Assembly (NCBI GenBank): GCA_022749755.1
Contig: CM040443.1
Coordinates: 6,177,191-6,241,190 of the forward strand
Source: Azadirachta indica
Taxonomy: Eukaryota; Streptophyta; Magnoliopsida; Sapindales; Meliaceae
DNA: 64,000 nucleotides
Reading direction: 5' to 3'
Shown here: positions 13,701 through 26,420 of the stretch, one piece after another
Layout of the letters: the number at the start of each line of letters is the position of its first letter
Numbering within the stretch: position 1 is the first letter of the stretch
Notes under the pieces: model-generated
Seen by the model: only the letters and a program-made list of their open reading frames with translations
Databases searched by the model: none
What the model was told of the DNA's origin: nothing
Translations under genes and position numbers: made by a program

Positions 13701-16700
13701 AAATTTAAGTCCATTAATCAAGGTTCTTGAATTTAAGAATTTTGTTTGAAGCAATGGTTTACTGCAGTCTGCCATTCACCTATGGCAGAATTTTGACAGC
13801 TTATATTGAAACACTTGCATTCTCTCCTCTCATGGAAGTTTGCTGGAAATGAATCATAAAGGAGGGCAAGTACTTTATGGGAATCAATAGCTTCTCATAC
13901 CTGAAGCAAACCCATTCTGTCTTGTATTGATGTCTGAGATCTTCCCATCCTCCAGAAAACTGACCCAAATATTATAGCTGATGCAATTGACATTCTTGCT
14001 CGGACTTTGTTTGTTGGGCCATCTCGAGAAGCCTAGTCAACAAAAAGAATTAGATAAAAGGAGAAATTAATTCAAATAAAAGTTTATATAAAAGCATAAT
14101 GATTACCAGTGCATGTCTGAAGCGCTTCATATAAGAATAAAATGTATTTAGAATTCCCTATATCAGTTTGAGGCATTTTCTACAATTGTTGCAAAGAACT
14201 ATGATTTTAGAGGCCTCCGCCTACTTAGGTAATGCAGCAGAAATATAAACCAAGGAAAAGATACTCAAACTAAGGAATTACAGACAATTTAGAGGAGCTT
14301 AAAAATATGTTCTTTTCGTTGGGATCAGTCAACTTACAACGCAAAGGAATGAATCATACTCAAGTCCAATATGTGATTCAAGGAGAGTAATAGTAAGATC
14401 CTTTTGTTTTCTCCTTGCTGGGTAACAGTAGTAAAGAGTTAAATAAATCTACGATGTGACAGTTGAATGACCAACCTGCATCCATGCACGTTTAAGGAGC
14501 AACCAGAATTGGCTCCACCAACCTCCTTTCTTCTTAACAATAGTTTTCTTGCTTAACTTGCTCTTTTTGTAGCCCTCTTTCCTAGTAAGTGGTGTGGCAT
14601 ACAGAATTGTTGATGACTGTTGTGCAAATGACTCAACAAGGCCATCTATCCTTTTCTGAGAAGAGTAGACACTTTCAGCAGAACTGTAGTCAATAGATAT
14701 GAGATCGGCCAGAAATTCAGCAGGATTCACGTGATCTGGGCAAATATACCTGTTGAATTAACTATCATTAATTTCAAGCTGTGTTTTCAACTAAGAGACT
14801 ATGCATTATCAAAAATGAAAGTACGACCAGGGACAAAAGGTATTGATTGTCCTCTTTCTAGTTATATATATATTGAATCCAATAACTGAGCTACTTGACT
14901 AACAACTAGCTACTAAGGATATATTTGAGATTGCGATGCTATGGTTTTGAAGTCACAGCTGCTTTTGATGGAAACACAAAATGCCAAATATCAGTAAAAA
15001 AAATGTGAATGATCTCTACTTAAAGTTGGTGTCTACCAAGCACCTTTTAACTTTGCTTTCAAAGTTAAATCGAACCAGTAATATCAAGCGTACCTATATG
15101 AAAATTCTACACTTAAGAATATAAATTCAAATACAAACACATTAAATATCAAAATGTGAGCATCGGTACAAACACCAAAGGGAGATTAGTAGTTTGCAAA
15201 CCATGATAAAAGTTCAAGCAACCTCTACTTGTAACAATTTTTTTCTGGAAAAAGATTTCTGCATCTTATGGAGGCTGCTTTATATCTCTTAAACCCTTAA
15301 GAAGATAAAATCTTAAATTGTGCACTTGCTTGAAATCACGCCAAGATGTCTTATATGTTGCATCTCTTTGCTAACCAACAATTTAGACAAAATAAAAAAT
15401 ACACCCAGCAAAAAATTGATTTTTGGAAGAAATAATGAATTATGGCCATAGTACCAGAGATGAAGCAGTAACATATTAAATATACAACACAAGGAGGGAT
15501 TAGCTAACAACCCAAATTTTGAGAAGTATGTCAATGGCTCATCACAAGCGGGACCAGCATAAACAAGTGCACCCTCTGTTAGCAACACAATGTCGTCGAA
15601 TTTACCATAAACTGAACCTCTAGGCTGGTGTATGGAGCAAATAACAGTATGTCCATCTTGTGCAAGTTGTCGTAGAGTTTCCATTACTTTCTCTGCCTGG
15701 AAGGCATCAAGCCCTGAATGCAGAACAATTCATTCCATAACAGATTGGAAAAACCAAAATTACTAGCAAGTCAACCACTTCTAGTGCCAAATCAAAGATT
15801 GTAGGAAAATGTTACAAATCTACCACACTAAAAAGCTAGATGTAATGCAAGAAAGCAAAACCAGTGTGTTGATGATATCAATCATAGGAGCAGAGCTACA
15901 GAAAGCACACATACCAGTTGTGGGTTCATCTGCAAATATAACAGATGGGCTAGCAATCAGTTCACATGCAAGGGATAGACGTTTCTTTTCACCACCACTT
16001 ATTCCACGAACTTTTGCATCGCCAACATTGGAGTCAGCGCAACTAACCTTTAAAAGAAAGAGAATAGAAGCAACCAGACAAATGAAAATTTGAATTACTG
16101 AGTTGCTAAAGGCATCAACCAAATGTGGAGTACTAATCATCGTTCACTTACTTCTTTAACTCACAAGACCTACACATAAAATTTCTAAGAAACCCCCAAA
16201 ATTCTAGCTACAGTATCTCTTCTTCAATATAGAAAAATCAAGTCATCCTTACCAAGCCCAGCTTGAATAAAAGATTGTTCACATATTCGTCTCTCTCTTC
16301 TGTCGAAGATATCTTAGGAAGCTGAAGTTCAGCAGCAAGAGAGAGTGTTTCCCGTACTGTCAACTGTGAGAAGAAAAGGTCCTCCTGCCTCACAAAGGCA
16401 CATCTGCCACAACAACAACAAACTGAAAATCTGACCACAAACAAATTCATTTTGCTCTTACAACATTTATTCAAATGAAACATACTTATAAGCTTTGTTT
16501 GAACTAGGCTTCCCATTGATCTCCAAAAGACCAGATAAATGTAATCGTGGTGATGACATTATCTGACCAGCAAGAACATTCAGCAAAGTAGTTTTCCCTG
16601 AACCTGATGGGCCCATTATCGCCAACAATCTTCCAGGTTTCGCCTCTCCACTCAGATTTTTAAGAAGAAACCGCACCTATGAATTAGCAGCCATGAAATG

Positions 16701-17205
16701 TATAATTTTTCTTCAGTTCTCTGCTAATTTACAATGTAAGAACAGCATTTTGTCTCCTAAATTTACAATTTTCCCCATTTCATTTATCCCAAACAAATTA
16801 CGAAGTCTTCTTTGGTTCCTAAGAAAATAATGGAAAAATGAATATAAATAGAACTTTATTTTGATTTATAATACAGCTCAACCGAGTAATGAGACAAAGA
16901 AAAAAAAAACTTACTGATTTTGATGATTTGTCCGAGAGGGAGCACGTGATGTTTTGCCACCGGATGGTGACGGGGAAGACTTTACCGTCGACGGGAGTTT
17001 CATCGCTGTCGCTATCTCCTGAGACATCGTTTTTCTCATCGTCGTCATCATAGGCAGAATCTTCATCGGGTACCAAAGCCGGGCCGGGTCCGGAAAACAA
17101 GCGTAGCAACAGAGTGACGGCAACTGCAGCCAGAACTTGGCCCACGCCGTTCCCGCCAATTCCAGCCACCACCTGCCCCACTTTCTTCCCGCCAAAATTC
17201 ACCAT
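10740..17205 (-). CDS. ABCG7: ABC transporter G family member 7 (half-size, WBC subfamily)
   Basis: Eleven exons join in frame with GT-AG introns to 723 aa: 17205-16915, 16676-16486, 16403-16253, 16047-15915, 15713-15512, 14749-14476, 14032-13901, 12799-12579, 12189-11977, 11872-11788 and 11018-10740. The nucleotide-binding domain comes first, in the reverse ABCG order: Walker A GPSGSGKT at 119-126, signature SGGEK at 228-232, Walker B VIFADEP ending near 253 and the H-loop SIHQPRG near 285. An ABC-2 membrane domain follows (about 415-680). Length and sequence closely match my memory of Arabidopsis ABCG7 (At2g01320, about 725 aa), including the hydrophobic N-terminal stretch before an acidic segment. 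As a half-transporter it must dimerise; the substrate is unknown. The C-terminal ~60 residues are a variable Pro/Gln/Glu-rich tail ending FILEGL. ATG at 17205 was chosen because the in-frame extension upstream starts only with TTG. The gene is transcribed divergently from the EAF gene. Confidence 0.95.
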
Positions 17206-18162
17206 TTTATTTTTTGATATTTTTTTCAATTTATTTTTGATTGAAGTTAAACTTTATCTTCTTCCCTTGTTTCTTAGCCTGCTGGAGTAGTACTGCAGTA
17301 GACTGAGCATAGAGCGAGCTCTATCTGAATTAAAAGCCAAGATATTTTTGACTAATGCGCGCCGTCTAAGAACAGAACGATGTCGTTAAGTGCCGTAGTT
17401 AGGCTAGACGATGACGTTGCAAGGCTAAACTATCTCGTTTCCCATTTTTTGGACCGATGAAATGGTTTTTCTTATACGCGCCGGTGTGATAAAGGGGCCA
17501 ATGCTTGTTGACTAGTTGATTGCCTTCTGATTCTCATTTAGGACACGTTAGCTTTTTAGGATAAGGTGGGTTAATGGGCCCTAATGGGCCAGAAACTATT
17601 AGATGATTGAGCGCAGATGCGTTTAGTTGCTAGGCCTTTATTAATTTTCCAATTACACCCCTCGTCGGAATAAGGCATAGCACTTGAACTGCCAAAAAGT
17701 TAAAAAGTGTTTTCCATTCTCGCTAGGGATAGCATAACCACGGAAGACAAACATTTGCAAACCACGTGACGAGGCTCGATTTCTCGTAGATCTGACTTAA
17801 AAGTGCACGTGCGCCCACGGTCCCAGTTCAGTAGTTCAGGCGAAACTTGACATATTACACAACTCCAGTCTCTCAAATACTTCTAACCAATCATTCTCTT
17901 CCACGTTACACGAGCTGAGCACCTGCTCCACGTGTCAGAAGATTATTCCTTTTCAAGTCAAAGTTGCTACACCTTTCAACATCGAATCCTGTTTCTAAAT
18001 TCGTCTTCATCAAACAAAACCCTACGCCACTGCTGGCCGGTACTTCTCGTCTGTTACTGGGACTCCAGTGCCATCCAATTGGATCTTGCCATGTCAGCAC
18101 AACAAGGTGGGCCCCCGATGGTCTTCTCTTCTCTTCCACCAATTTCCTGATCTTTATCGAAA
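17206..18162. promoter_or_regulatory. Divergent promoter region between ABCG7 and the EAF gene
   Basis: The two start codons are 957 bp apart on opposite strands. The interval contains three exact G-box palindromes CACGTG, at 17763-17768, 17806-17811 and 17929-17934. Two have ABRE-like flanks (CCACGTGAC and CCACGTGTC). Such boxes bind plant bZIP and bHLH factors and often mediate abscisic-acid or light responses. All three lie nearer the EAF start. No clear TATA box is visible for either gene. Confidence 0.6.
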
Positions 18163-21039
18163 ATGGCGAACAACTCCAAGGAAGAGCCGAAGACCGCCCC
18201 CGAGCCCGATCGCTGGTACGATCTGACGCTCGGTTCCTCGTTCAAAGAAGATTCTTCCAATAAATATTGCACTCTGCGATGTAAGTCAATACAATTTTTC
18301 CTTCTTTCTTGGGTAGAAAAATGATCGATAATGGTCTGTTTGGTTGCTGAGAAAATGCTTTTCGCAGCAATCAAACGGAGGTAGAAGTTCATTTATTTTT
18401 TTTGTTGATTGTAAGTAATTAGATTTGATACTGTTGAATTTACGCTTATCGTTATTATTATGGATGAGTTTAGATGAGTTAGTTCATTAAAGCTCTTTTC
18501 CTGAGAAACGCTTTTGAAATCAAATTAGATGTTAAAGTTCAACTACGTTTAACTGAAGTTTTCCCACTGAAATTGTTTTTATTGTGTTATTTTATTATTA
18601 ATTTATAGTGAAGTTCATTGTTTGTTTTGTCAAGTTGAAGCATTTTTTTTAATGAAAGAAAAAGGACCGTGAATGATGTGTATGGTTGCTGAGAAAAGCA
18701 TTTTTTAAGCCTCCAAATAGAGGTTATGTTCATTTACTTTTATTTTATTTTTGCTTTTAGAGAGGAATTTGTTTCTTAAGTTTTGGCATTCATGTTGATT
18801 GGTTTGTACATTAACACATTGGTCATTGTTTATTTTTTTGAAATGAAACAAAAGTTAATAGTTTTTAGTTCAGATTAGGATTATGTGTTTTAATTTAGGA
18901 GAATGATAATATTGAGCTGATTTTACTGGCCTTATAAATCTATTTTCTTTTGCTTTTGGGAATTGTTGTAGATGAATTTAAACCGGCTTCAATTGATAAG
19001 ACTAAGCCTGGAGCCTTGCACAAGAAAAAGGACAATAGGGTTTCTGTGGAGTTTCAAAACAATCAAATTGGGAAACCTAAGGTGACATTTGAGGGAAGTA
19101 GTGAGGATTATAAGGAAAATGACGCTGTGTTGTTTTTTGATGGGCAAACATTTCGGTTGGAGCGGCTTCACCGGGCTGTCAAGCAGCTTCGTCACCTTCG
19201 ACTGCCTGGTGAATCTGCTTCTGCTGTTGCAGCTGCTCAGCTTGGGGCAGCAATTGAACCAAAATTATCTCCGGTTGGAAAGGGTTCAAAACCAATGAAT
19301 ATGGGTAAAAGCACATTTCCTGCTGTGCCGGTGAGTTCCCAGTAGTAGTTTATTCATCATGAGATAATATTTTTTTATCTTTCACTTGATGTAAAGAAAA
19401 TTAAGTTATAGGTTCTCGACTGATATTTCAACTGTTAGAAAGTTTTTCATGATTTTTATAGCTACATTTGTTTGAAGATGAAATATCAGCTGAAACATCT
19501 TGAAGAAATTTTATTTGTTGCGCTGTCTTGAAGAAAATATCATCTTGAAGATATGAACATCTCCACAACATAAAAGAAAATATCATCTATATTACAAATC
19601 AAATAAGGATTAACCATTTAGACGAAAAACTCAGAAATAGGAATTCCTACCTGAAGATATGCCAGCTGCTGTAATTTCAAATCTGCATGGATTTGGCATT
19701 GATTCTTGTGTTTTCATTGTAGTTGTAGACATCATTGTAGTTGTTCATATCTTATATAAAGGATCCAGATCTTTTTGTTTACTTCCCTTGGTAAAATGTT
19801 ATCGTATTGACTTGTAAGCATGATCTCAAAAGTAATGGAAGCTAGAAGCTTATGTTTCATGATTTTCTCTTTTTTATGTTTTAAGGTTTTTCTTGCCTTG
19901 TATTTGAACAGGTTGAGGTTGAAAGAATTGATATTGGGCAGCTGGAGAATTCAGGTTTGTCCAATTTGGTTCTGTGGTTAAAGTACTTACCTTCTCAATT
20001 GTGGCAATAAATCCCTATGTAGGCTCCAAGTTTTCTGGCATTATATCGGTTGCTGATAGTGTAAAAACAATTAGAAGAGCAAACTGTTACATTGGAATTT
20101 TGGTACATCAAATTGTAATGAAAAAAAATTAAAGATCGAACTTTTTTTTGAAAAATTAGAAATATGTAAAACAGAAATTATTTTCTCTCTTTGCAATCCT
20201 TTGGGCCTTTTTAAATCTGCTTCCGGTTTTGAGTCAAACATAAGTTGATTGGTTGGATTCTCTGCCGTTTAATGTTTGTGCTAATTCTGATTTGGAATGG
20301 AGAGGTATCGTTTTGCACATGCTGAGATGACAAAGTTGTCTTTTGCAAGATAGCCAAATTAGAGTCATGTGGGATCCGCATTATCATTCGTTAGTGGTAA
20401 TTACTTGATAATTTCTTGTGGTTGCTCTTCAGCGGTCTCAGTTGTAACTCACTAGGCATATGTCTATTTAGAATTAATTTAATTTTCTTACCACGAAAGT
20501 AGCTTATAAGTGGATCTACAACTTTTTGCCAAGATTGCTGTTTTCTGAAGTCTTTTCTATGCTATTGGACTGTGAATTTGACGATCTCATAATAATATGC
20601 AGCTGCTAAACCTACTGGTAAGGGGAGTGTTGATCCATTTGATCAACAAAATGCTGCCAATGCCTCACCAGACCCTAAGAATGATGAAGCCGATGACCAC
20701 CAAGATATAGATATTGAGGACATTTTTGGGGCTGTATCACCTGATGATGGGAATGTTGCTGAACAAAAAGCTGATGTGGAATTTGATATTAGTGTACCCC
20801 GTAAAAATGACACTGATGATGAGATTGCGGATGTGGATGATAGTGGTGATGAAGCAGACAGGGGACCAAATGCTGCAGAAGCCCTTAGAGCCCAGGTAAA
20901 TGCAGCGGAGAGAGATGATCAGACATCAAGTTCTAGCAGTAGCAGTGGAAGTGGAAGCAGTGGGAGCGGAAGTGGGAGTGGGAGTAGTAGCAGCAGCGAC
21001 AGTGAAGGCAGTGATGAAGATTCAGTTAACTCGATCTAA
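18163..21039 (+). CDS. EAF-family RNA polymerase II transcription elongation factor
   Basis: Four exons (18163-18280, 18972-19330, 19912-19954, 20603-21039) join in frame to 318 aa. The N-terminal region (about residues 17-125; motifs WYDLTLGSSF, EFKPASIDK, VTFEGSSEDYKENDAVLFF) matches the ELL-associated factor (EAF) N-terminal domain. The C-terminal half is acidic and ends in a long Ser/Gly tract and a Ser/Asp/Glu tail, as is usual for plant and animal EAFs and consistent with a transactivation region. EAF proteins associate with ELL to stimulate elongation by RNA polymerase II in the nucleus. The Arabidopsis relative, from memory, is At1g71080. The start codon lies directly before the first conserved residues. 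Intron 1 (691 bp) contains an internally repeated segment. The neighbours upstream (ABCG7, divergent) and downstream (GT14) are functionally unrelated. Confidence 0.93.
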
Positions 21040-22850
21040 GAAGATGATCTGACATTCAAAAATCATACAGGTACAAAAACATTTCCAAGAGATTGAAACA
21101 ATACATAATATTTACACAGTATGCCTGCCATACAAAGCGTAATAAGTCATCCGAATGTCAGGGAAGGATATTTTGTTTTCTTTTCTTTCTTTGGAGGGAG
21201 TGATTTTCAGATTGGTTTGCAAGAACTTTAACAATGTTTCATCATTTTGGTACTTTTAAGGAAAAATGTTTTTCATTCTATTAAATGTTAAATTAATAAT
21301 AATAATAATAAAAAAAAAAAGTATTTGGGTTGTAATCAGACACGTTTGACGTGTAGGGTAAGAAATGTAAGCAATCCATGAGAAGTTTGGCAGGTCAAAT
21401 GTTGGAAGAACGAAGTCTTATGGAAATGCTCAATTGGCACAACATTCCAACAATGTCTTAGGACTCTGCAAATCTTGTGTTCCTCTATATTCCTAATAAG
21501 AATAAAATTATTTTCTTAATAATAATAATAATGTAAGGGATTTAAATTTATACATAAATATCATCTATACAAACGAACGTGATAAGTATTTATTTATTTT
21601 TTTATTCATGTAAAGACGATACGGTAGGTGGTAACCATGTAACATAATCTCATATCATATTGCTGTATGTATAGGAACTGTTATACCCGAATTTGTTTTA
21701 TTGGACAATTTGTGAGACATTCATCTTTTCTTATTAAACAATTTTATTTGATCATTTCAACATTTTAGTTAAACTGATTGTTGTTTTCATGAGCATAAGC
21801 ACAGTCATATTAATTAGTTACGTATACTACGGAATCGATATCACTGACATATTGACATGCAAATACATAATTATACTATAAACTTGTGATTTATTCAACA
21901 AATGACCCCACCTAATCTAATTATCTATTTGTAATACCTAGAATCTAAGAATCGAGAAGAAAAGACAAAAATCTATTTGGTCATCGTAAAACCTAATATG
22001 AACAAATCGAGACATGGTAAACTCAAAAAACCCTTGAAATGAAGACACGTAATCAGATTTTGGGGGACTGACACATTCATTCATAAATGTTGGGCAGGCC
22101 GCCCTTTTTTTTTGTTGGCATCATTTTGGGCTGACCTGTAACAGTATTTTCTTACTGAAATTGGCCAATAATATTTTGTGGAAACTACAGCACAACACTA
22201 GTCGTACGAATAGAATTAAATAGGTAGTTTGGTGTTTTTAGTCAAATTGGTCGGCTTGTGCTCTAATGCCCTTAACGAAAGAAAATAAGGGTTTCTTAAA
22301 TTGTGTCGTTGAAAATGAGAAATTTCGACGGTTTCGATAATTAAATTTTTGGTTATATATTATATATATAATTTGTTTTATTTACTTAATTTTTTGGATC
22401 AATAGAAATGTTTTATTTACCTCTCGATCAATGTTTGTAGTTGGACTTGGACCGGTGATTCCTTTCTAGATGATCGGCAAATGCAAAGATTCTATAGGAA
22501 ATAAAACAAAAGAAATTAGAATTGTTTATTTATTTATTTATTTTATTTTTACGGGAAATGGACCAAACGCAAATTTAATAAGGGAAAACAACAGTACAGT
22601 TCCAGATCGCTATGAAAGTGAAAAAACCACACCACCGTTCACCTTCCCATTTAGTGCGTGTGTATCACTCTCTAGGCCCTGTTGCGGAAAGTAAATTACA
22701 CGCGCAATGAAGAGGATGGGAATTCACTTCCCAAACATTGTTTACGAGAAATAAAGTAAAACTTACACAGCTTTGGTTTATTTATTTATTTATTTATTAT
22801 TATTATTATTTTTTTTATCTTCAGATCAAACCGAACTGAAAGCAAAGTTC
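21040..22850. other. Intergenic, no supported gene
   Basis: This holds the 3' flank of the EAF gene and the distal upstream region of the GT14 gene. It is AT-rich with (TTA)n and (TTTA)n simple repeats (about 21297-21312, 22520-22545, 22776-22810). No open frame has a recognisable product. Confidence 0.6.
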
Positions 22851-22956
22851 AGAAACTTGTAATTTTCTGAAACATCAAAATCAAATCAAATCCCCCAACT
22901 GTCCCTCCTTCCTTTTCTTCCTATTCTTCTTCAATTCAAATCTCAGCTGTAACAGG

Positions 22957-22973
22957 AAACCCTAACCCTAACC
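22957..22973 (+). promoter_or_regulatory. Tandem telo-box in the 5' leader of the GT14 gene
   Basis: AAACCCTAACCCTAACC consists of two and a bit telomere-type units, about 180 bp before the GT14 ATG. Telo-boxes commonly occur in 5' regions of plant housekeeping genes; function here is inferred from position only. Confidence 0.45.
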
Positions 22974-23151
22974 TTAATCCTAATTCAAATTTTCGGAGTC
23001 TGGTGCAGGTTGAGTAAAGTTTTCAGATGCCCATTTGACCGAACAGTTATCAAACCACGAGCTCGTGATTAGAGCAACAGTTTTTGGTGCAAATGAGAGA
23101 TACCCATTAATGATTAATCAAGAAAAATCAGAACTTCGTTGTTGATTTTTA

Positions 23152-26100
23152 ATGGGGGCAGAAAAGAGATGGCTTTTCACTCTCTTTTCAGCTGCATTAC
23201 TGTCACTGTTACTGCTCTCACTCTACTCTTTCTCAACTTTTAGTTCTTCTAGGCCTTTCCCGTCAGTGATTCATCACGGAGCTCATTACCCGCCAGCTTT
23301 TGCTTACTATATTTCCGGTGGCAAGGGAGACAAAGATCGGATCTTTCGTCTGCTTTTGGCGGTATATCATCCGAGAAATCGGTACTTGTTGCATCTGGCA
23401 GACGATGCGTCGGATGAGGAAAGATTGAGACTTGCTGCGGCGGTTAAGTCGGTGCCGGCGATAAGGGCTTTTGCGAATGTTGATATTGTGGGGAAGCCTG
23501 ACAGAATTACTTATATGGGTTCAAGTAATATAGCTGCGGTTTTGCGTGCGGCTGCTATTCTTTTGAAGCTTGATAAAGGGTGGAATTGGTTTATTTCTTT
23601 GAGTGCTATGGATTATCCGATTGTTACTCAAGATGGTATAGTTTCTTGTTTAGTATTTTCTTTAATGTTTCCCTTTTAATGGGATTTTTGAATTTGTTTG
23701 TGGTTGTGTGATTTGACTTTAATTTTAGAATTGAACTACTTGGTTTTGTTTGCTCCTTGTGAATGATTGTATGAGGAACTGAATGTTCTTGACTGTTTTT
23801 GGATTGTGTTTTGTGGAATTTTCATCGGTAATGTTTGCTTAAATTAATTTTTTTTAGATTTTGCTATTAAGTCATATTTAAGATCATTAATTATAGGAAT
23901 TCAGAGTCTATGGAAGTGAAACATAAGATTCAGAACTATCTTACCTTAAGGTGGACAATCCAATATTTTTCTTGTTTTACTATGATTCAGATCGTACTCT
24001 CCGAATCAGATCTCAAAAGCCTGCTTAAGTTTTCTCTATGTATTGCCTTTAGAATTGTTGACTATGACCCAACAGGATAATTATGGTCATTAATTTTATA
24101 AATAGATGGAGTATGAAAAAGACGTTGAGTAGGCAATAGGTCTGTAGGACACAATGAGACATAGGGAACTGATTAATTATGTTAAAGCATAGTTGGGTTG
24201 ATAGAGGACTGAGGTCTTTACCTGACCTTTCTTGCATAGGCTGGGGACATGTCATCTCTTTCCAAATCTTAATTTCAGCTGGGAACCAAATTGGAAAATA
24301 AAGAATCTTTAGTTCATGAAATATTTGTCATCCAGATTTGATGTTTGTTGCATTGAATGTTAGATATTTTGCTGGTCTAATTATTTGTAAGATTGATGTC
24401 TAATAGCCACACAATCCTATCTCTAATTGTTGGTGGTGTACTGTAAATTGACTAGCTCATACTCACCCAAATCTTGAGTTTTCTAGTTTGAGTTGTACTT
24501 AATTGGCTGAGGTTTTGATGTGAGCATGAGTGCATACATGGACACGTGCAGTTTGTCATTCTTGTTAAAAACAGAGTTGGTTAGGTGCTGGTCATTTGCT
24601 TGATGGTGTATTTGCACACCCATTTGCATGTACAAACTAACTGAGGCTTATTGATGCCAGTCAAATTAGGCTGTGGGATTGTGGGACATCAAAATGACAA
24701 TTAGAACAGTGTTTCAAATTGTCCCATGCAGTGGGAAAAGAATTGGATTAGAAATTTGTTTGGAGATAAATGAGCAAAGTTAGAGCTCAAATGGTGGAAA
24801 AAAAACTGTGATTAAAATTTACTGATAAGTTTAAAGTGAATTTCTGAAGCCCTGAATGTTTATATACCTTTTACATCTCCTTGCGGATTTGAAGGCTTCT
24901 TCTATCAATTGAAGCATATACGGTGATTATAGTTGTTACTTGAGTCTCAGCTTCTAAGGGTGGATACAACTGTATTGTGGAATGGAGTGATTTCCTAAAT
25001 TATTGTGCAGGTTAGAACAAATAATCAGTGATGCTGTTCATGGATCAGATGTTCTATTGCTACAAAGGTTGTGATTAGTTTACTTTTTCGAAGGCTTCCT
25101 TGGGGAGTTCATGTTGTGTTATATGCATATTGCGTCTGACATTATATTGGAGACGTTATATGTTGATAATAATCTATTGCCTCTAGAGTAGGACTTGTTT
25201 ATATTCCCCGAGACTGGCTTTGGATGCCTATGGTTGTGGTTACATGCTTTGTATAATTGGATGTTTTATTTGACATCTCATATGCTTCTCTCAGTTATTT
25301 TAATTGCTTTCATTAAATAGACGGTGGTTTGGATGTAGTTTCTCCTATGGTTTTGTATATATTGATACTGATTTGATGTCAGAAACCCCATCCTAGGTTG
25401 GGCCACGTGTTTTCTTTCTTTTTTGTGAAATTGTATTGGCTTCCTCCCCTTGTGTTGGTGTTCTGTGTTGACCTTCTAATCTATTAATTATTACCGTTTG
25501 TTTCCTGCTTTCAGACCTGGCCCATGTGTTCTCTTCTGTCAGGAGAGACCTCAATTTCATTGATCACACCAGTGACCTTGGATGGAAAGAGTAGGCAAAC
25601 CCATTTTGCTCTATTCAATATTTTTAGGTTCAAGAATTTAAATTAAGATCTGAAACATGTTGTTCTGTGTGGATGCAGATCTCAAAGGATCCAGCCAATT
25701 ATAGTTGACCCAGGGCTCTACTTAGCCAGGAGAAGCCAAATTTTTCAAGCTACGGAGAAGCGAAAGACGCCTGATGCTTTTAAAGTATTCACAGGCAAAG
25801 TCTATTCTCGATAATGCGCTATTTCCGAATCTGAAAGTTAAAATTATGCTTATGGATATGCTAGACTTTTGAAGGTTCCACTGATTGTTAGTTCTTGCAT
25901 TGCAGGTTCGTCATGGTTTGTCTTAAGTCGACCTTTCCTGGAATTTTGTGTTTTTGGTTGGGATAACCTACCTCGAACCCTTCTTATGTACTTCAATAAT
26001 GTAATGTTATCTCAAGAAGGGTATTTTCACACAGTCATTTGCAATGCACCAGAGTTTAAGAACACGACTGTGAACAGTGATTTAAGATACATGATATGGG

Positions 26101-26420
26101 ACAATCCTCCAAAAATGGAACCTCACTTTCTGAATCTTTCTGATTATGATCAAATGGTTCAAAGTGGAGCTGTCTTTGCGAGACAGTTTGAGAAGAACGA
26201 CCCTGTGCTGCACAGGGTTGATGAAAAAATCCTCAAGCGTGGACATAATCGAGCTGCCCCGGGGGCATGGTGCACTGGGCGGAGGAACGGGTGGATGGAT
26301 CCTTGCTCCCAATGGGGTGATGTCAACGTTTTGAAGCCTGGACTGCAGGCGAAAAAGTTAGAAGATACAATCACAAACCTTCTTGATGATTGGAACTCAC
26401 AGACGAATCAATGCAAATGA
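23152..26420 (+). CDS. GT14 (Core-2/I-branching) beta-glucuronosyltransferase-like protein
   Basis: Four exons (23152-23635, 25515-25590, 25679-25794, 25906-26420) join in frame to 396 aa. A short cytosolic N-terminus precedes one hydrophobic helix (about residues 7-27), giving a type II Golgi membrane topology. The luminal catalytic domain then follows: AYYISGGKGDKDRIFRLL near the start, NWFISLSAMDYPIVTQDD around 150-165, LSRPFLEFCVFGWDNLPR, YFNNVMLSQEGYFHTVICN and GAWCTGRRNGWMDPCS near the end. These place it in the plant GlcAT14 branch of GT14, whose characterised members add glucuronic acid to beta-1,6/1,3-galactan of arabinogalactan proteins. The closest Arabidopsis gene from memory is At1g71070. 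Most relatives, as I recall, have SASDYPL where this protein has SAMDYPI. The third intron (25795-25905) begins with GC instead of GT. Substrate specificity is inferred from family. Confidence 0.92.
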
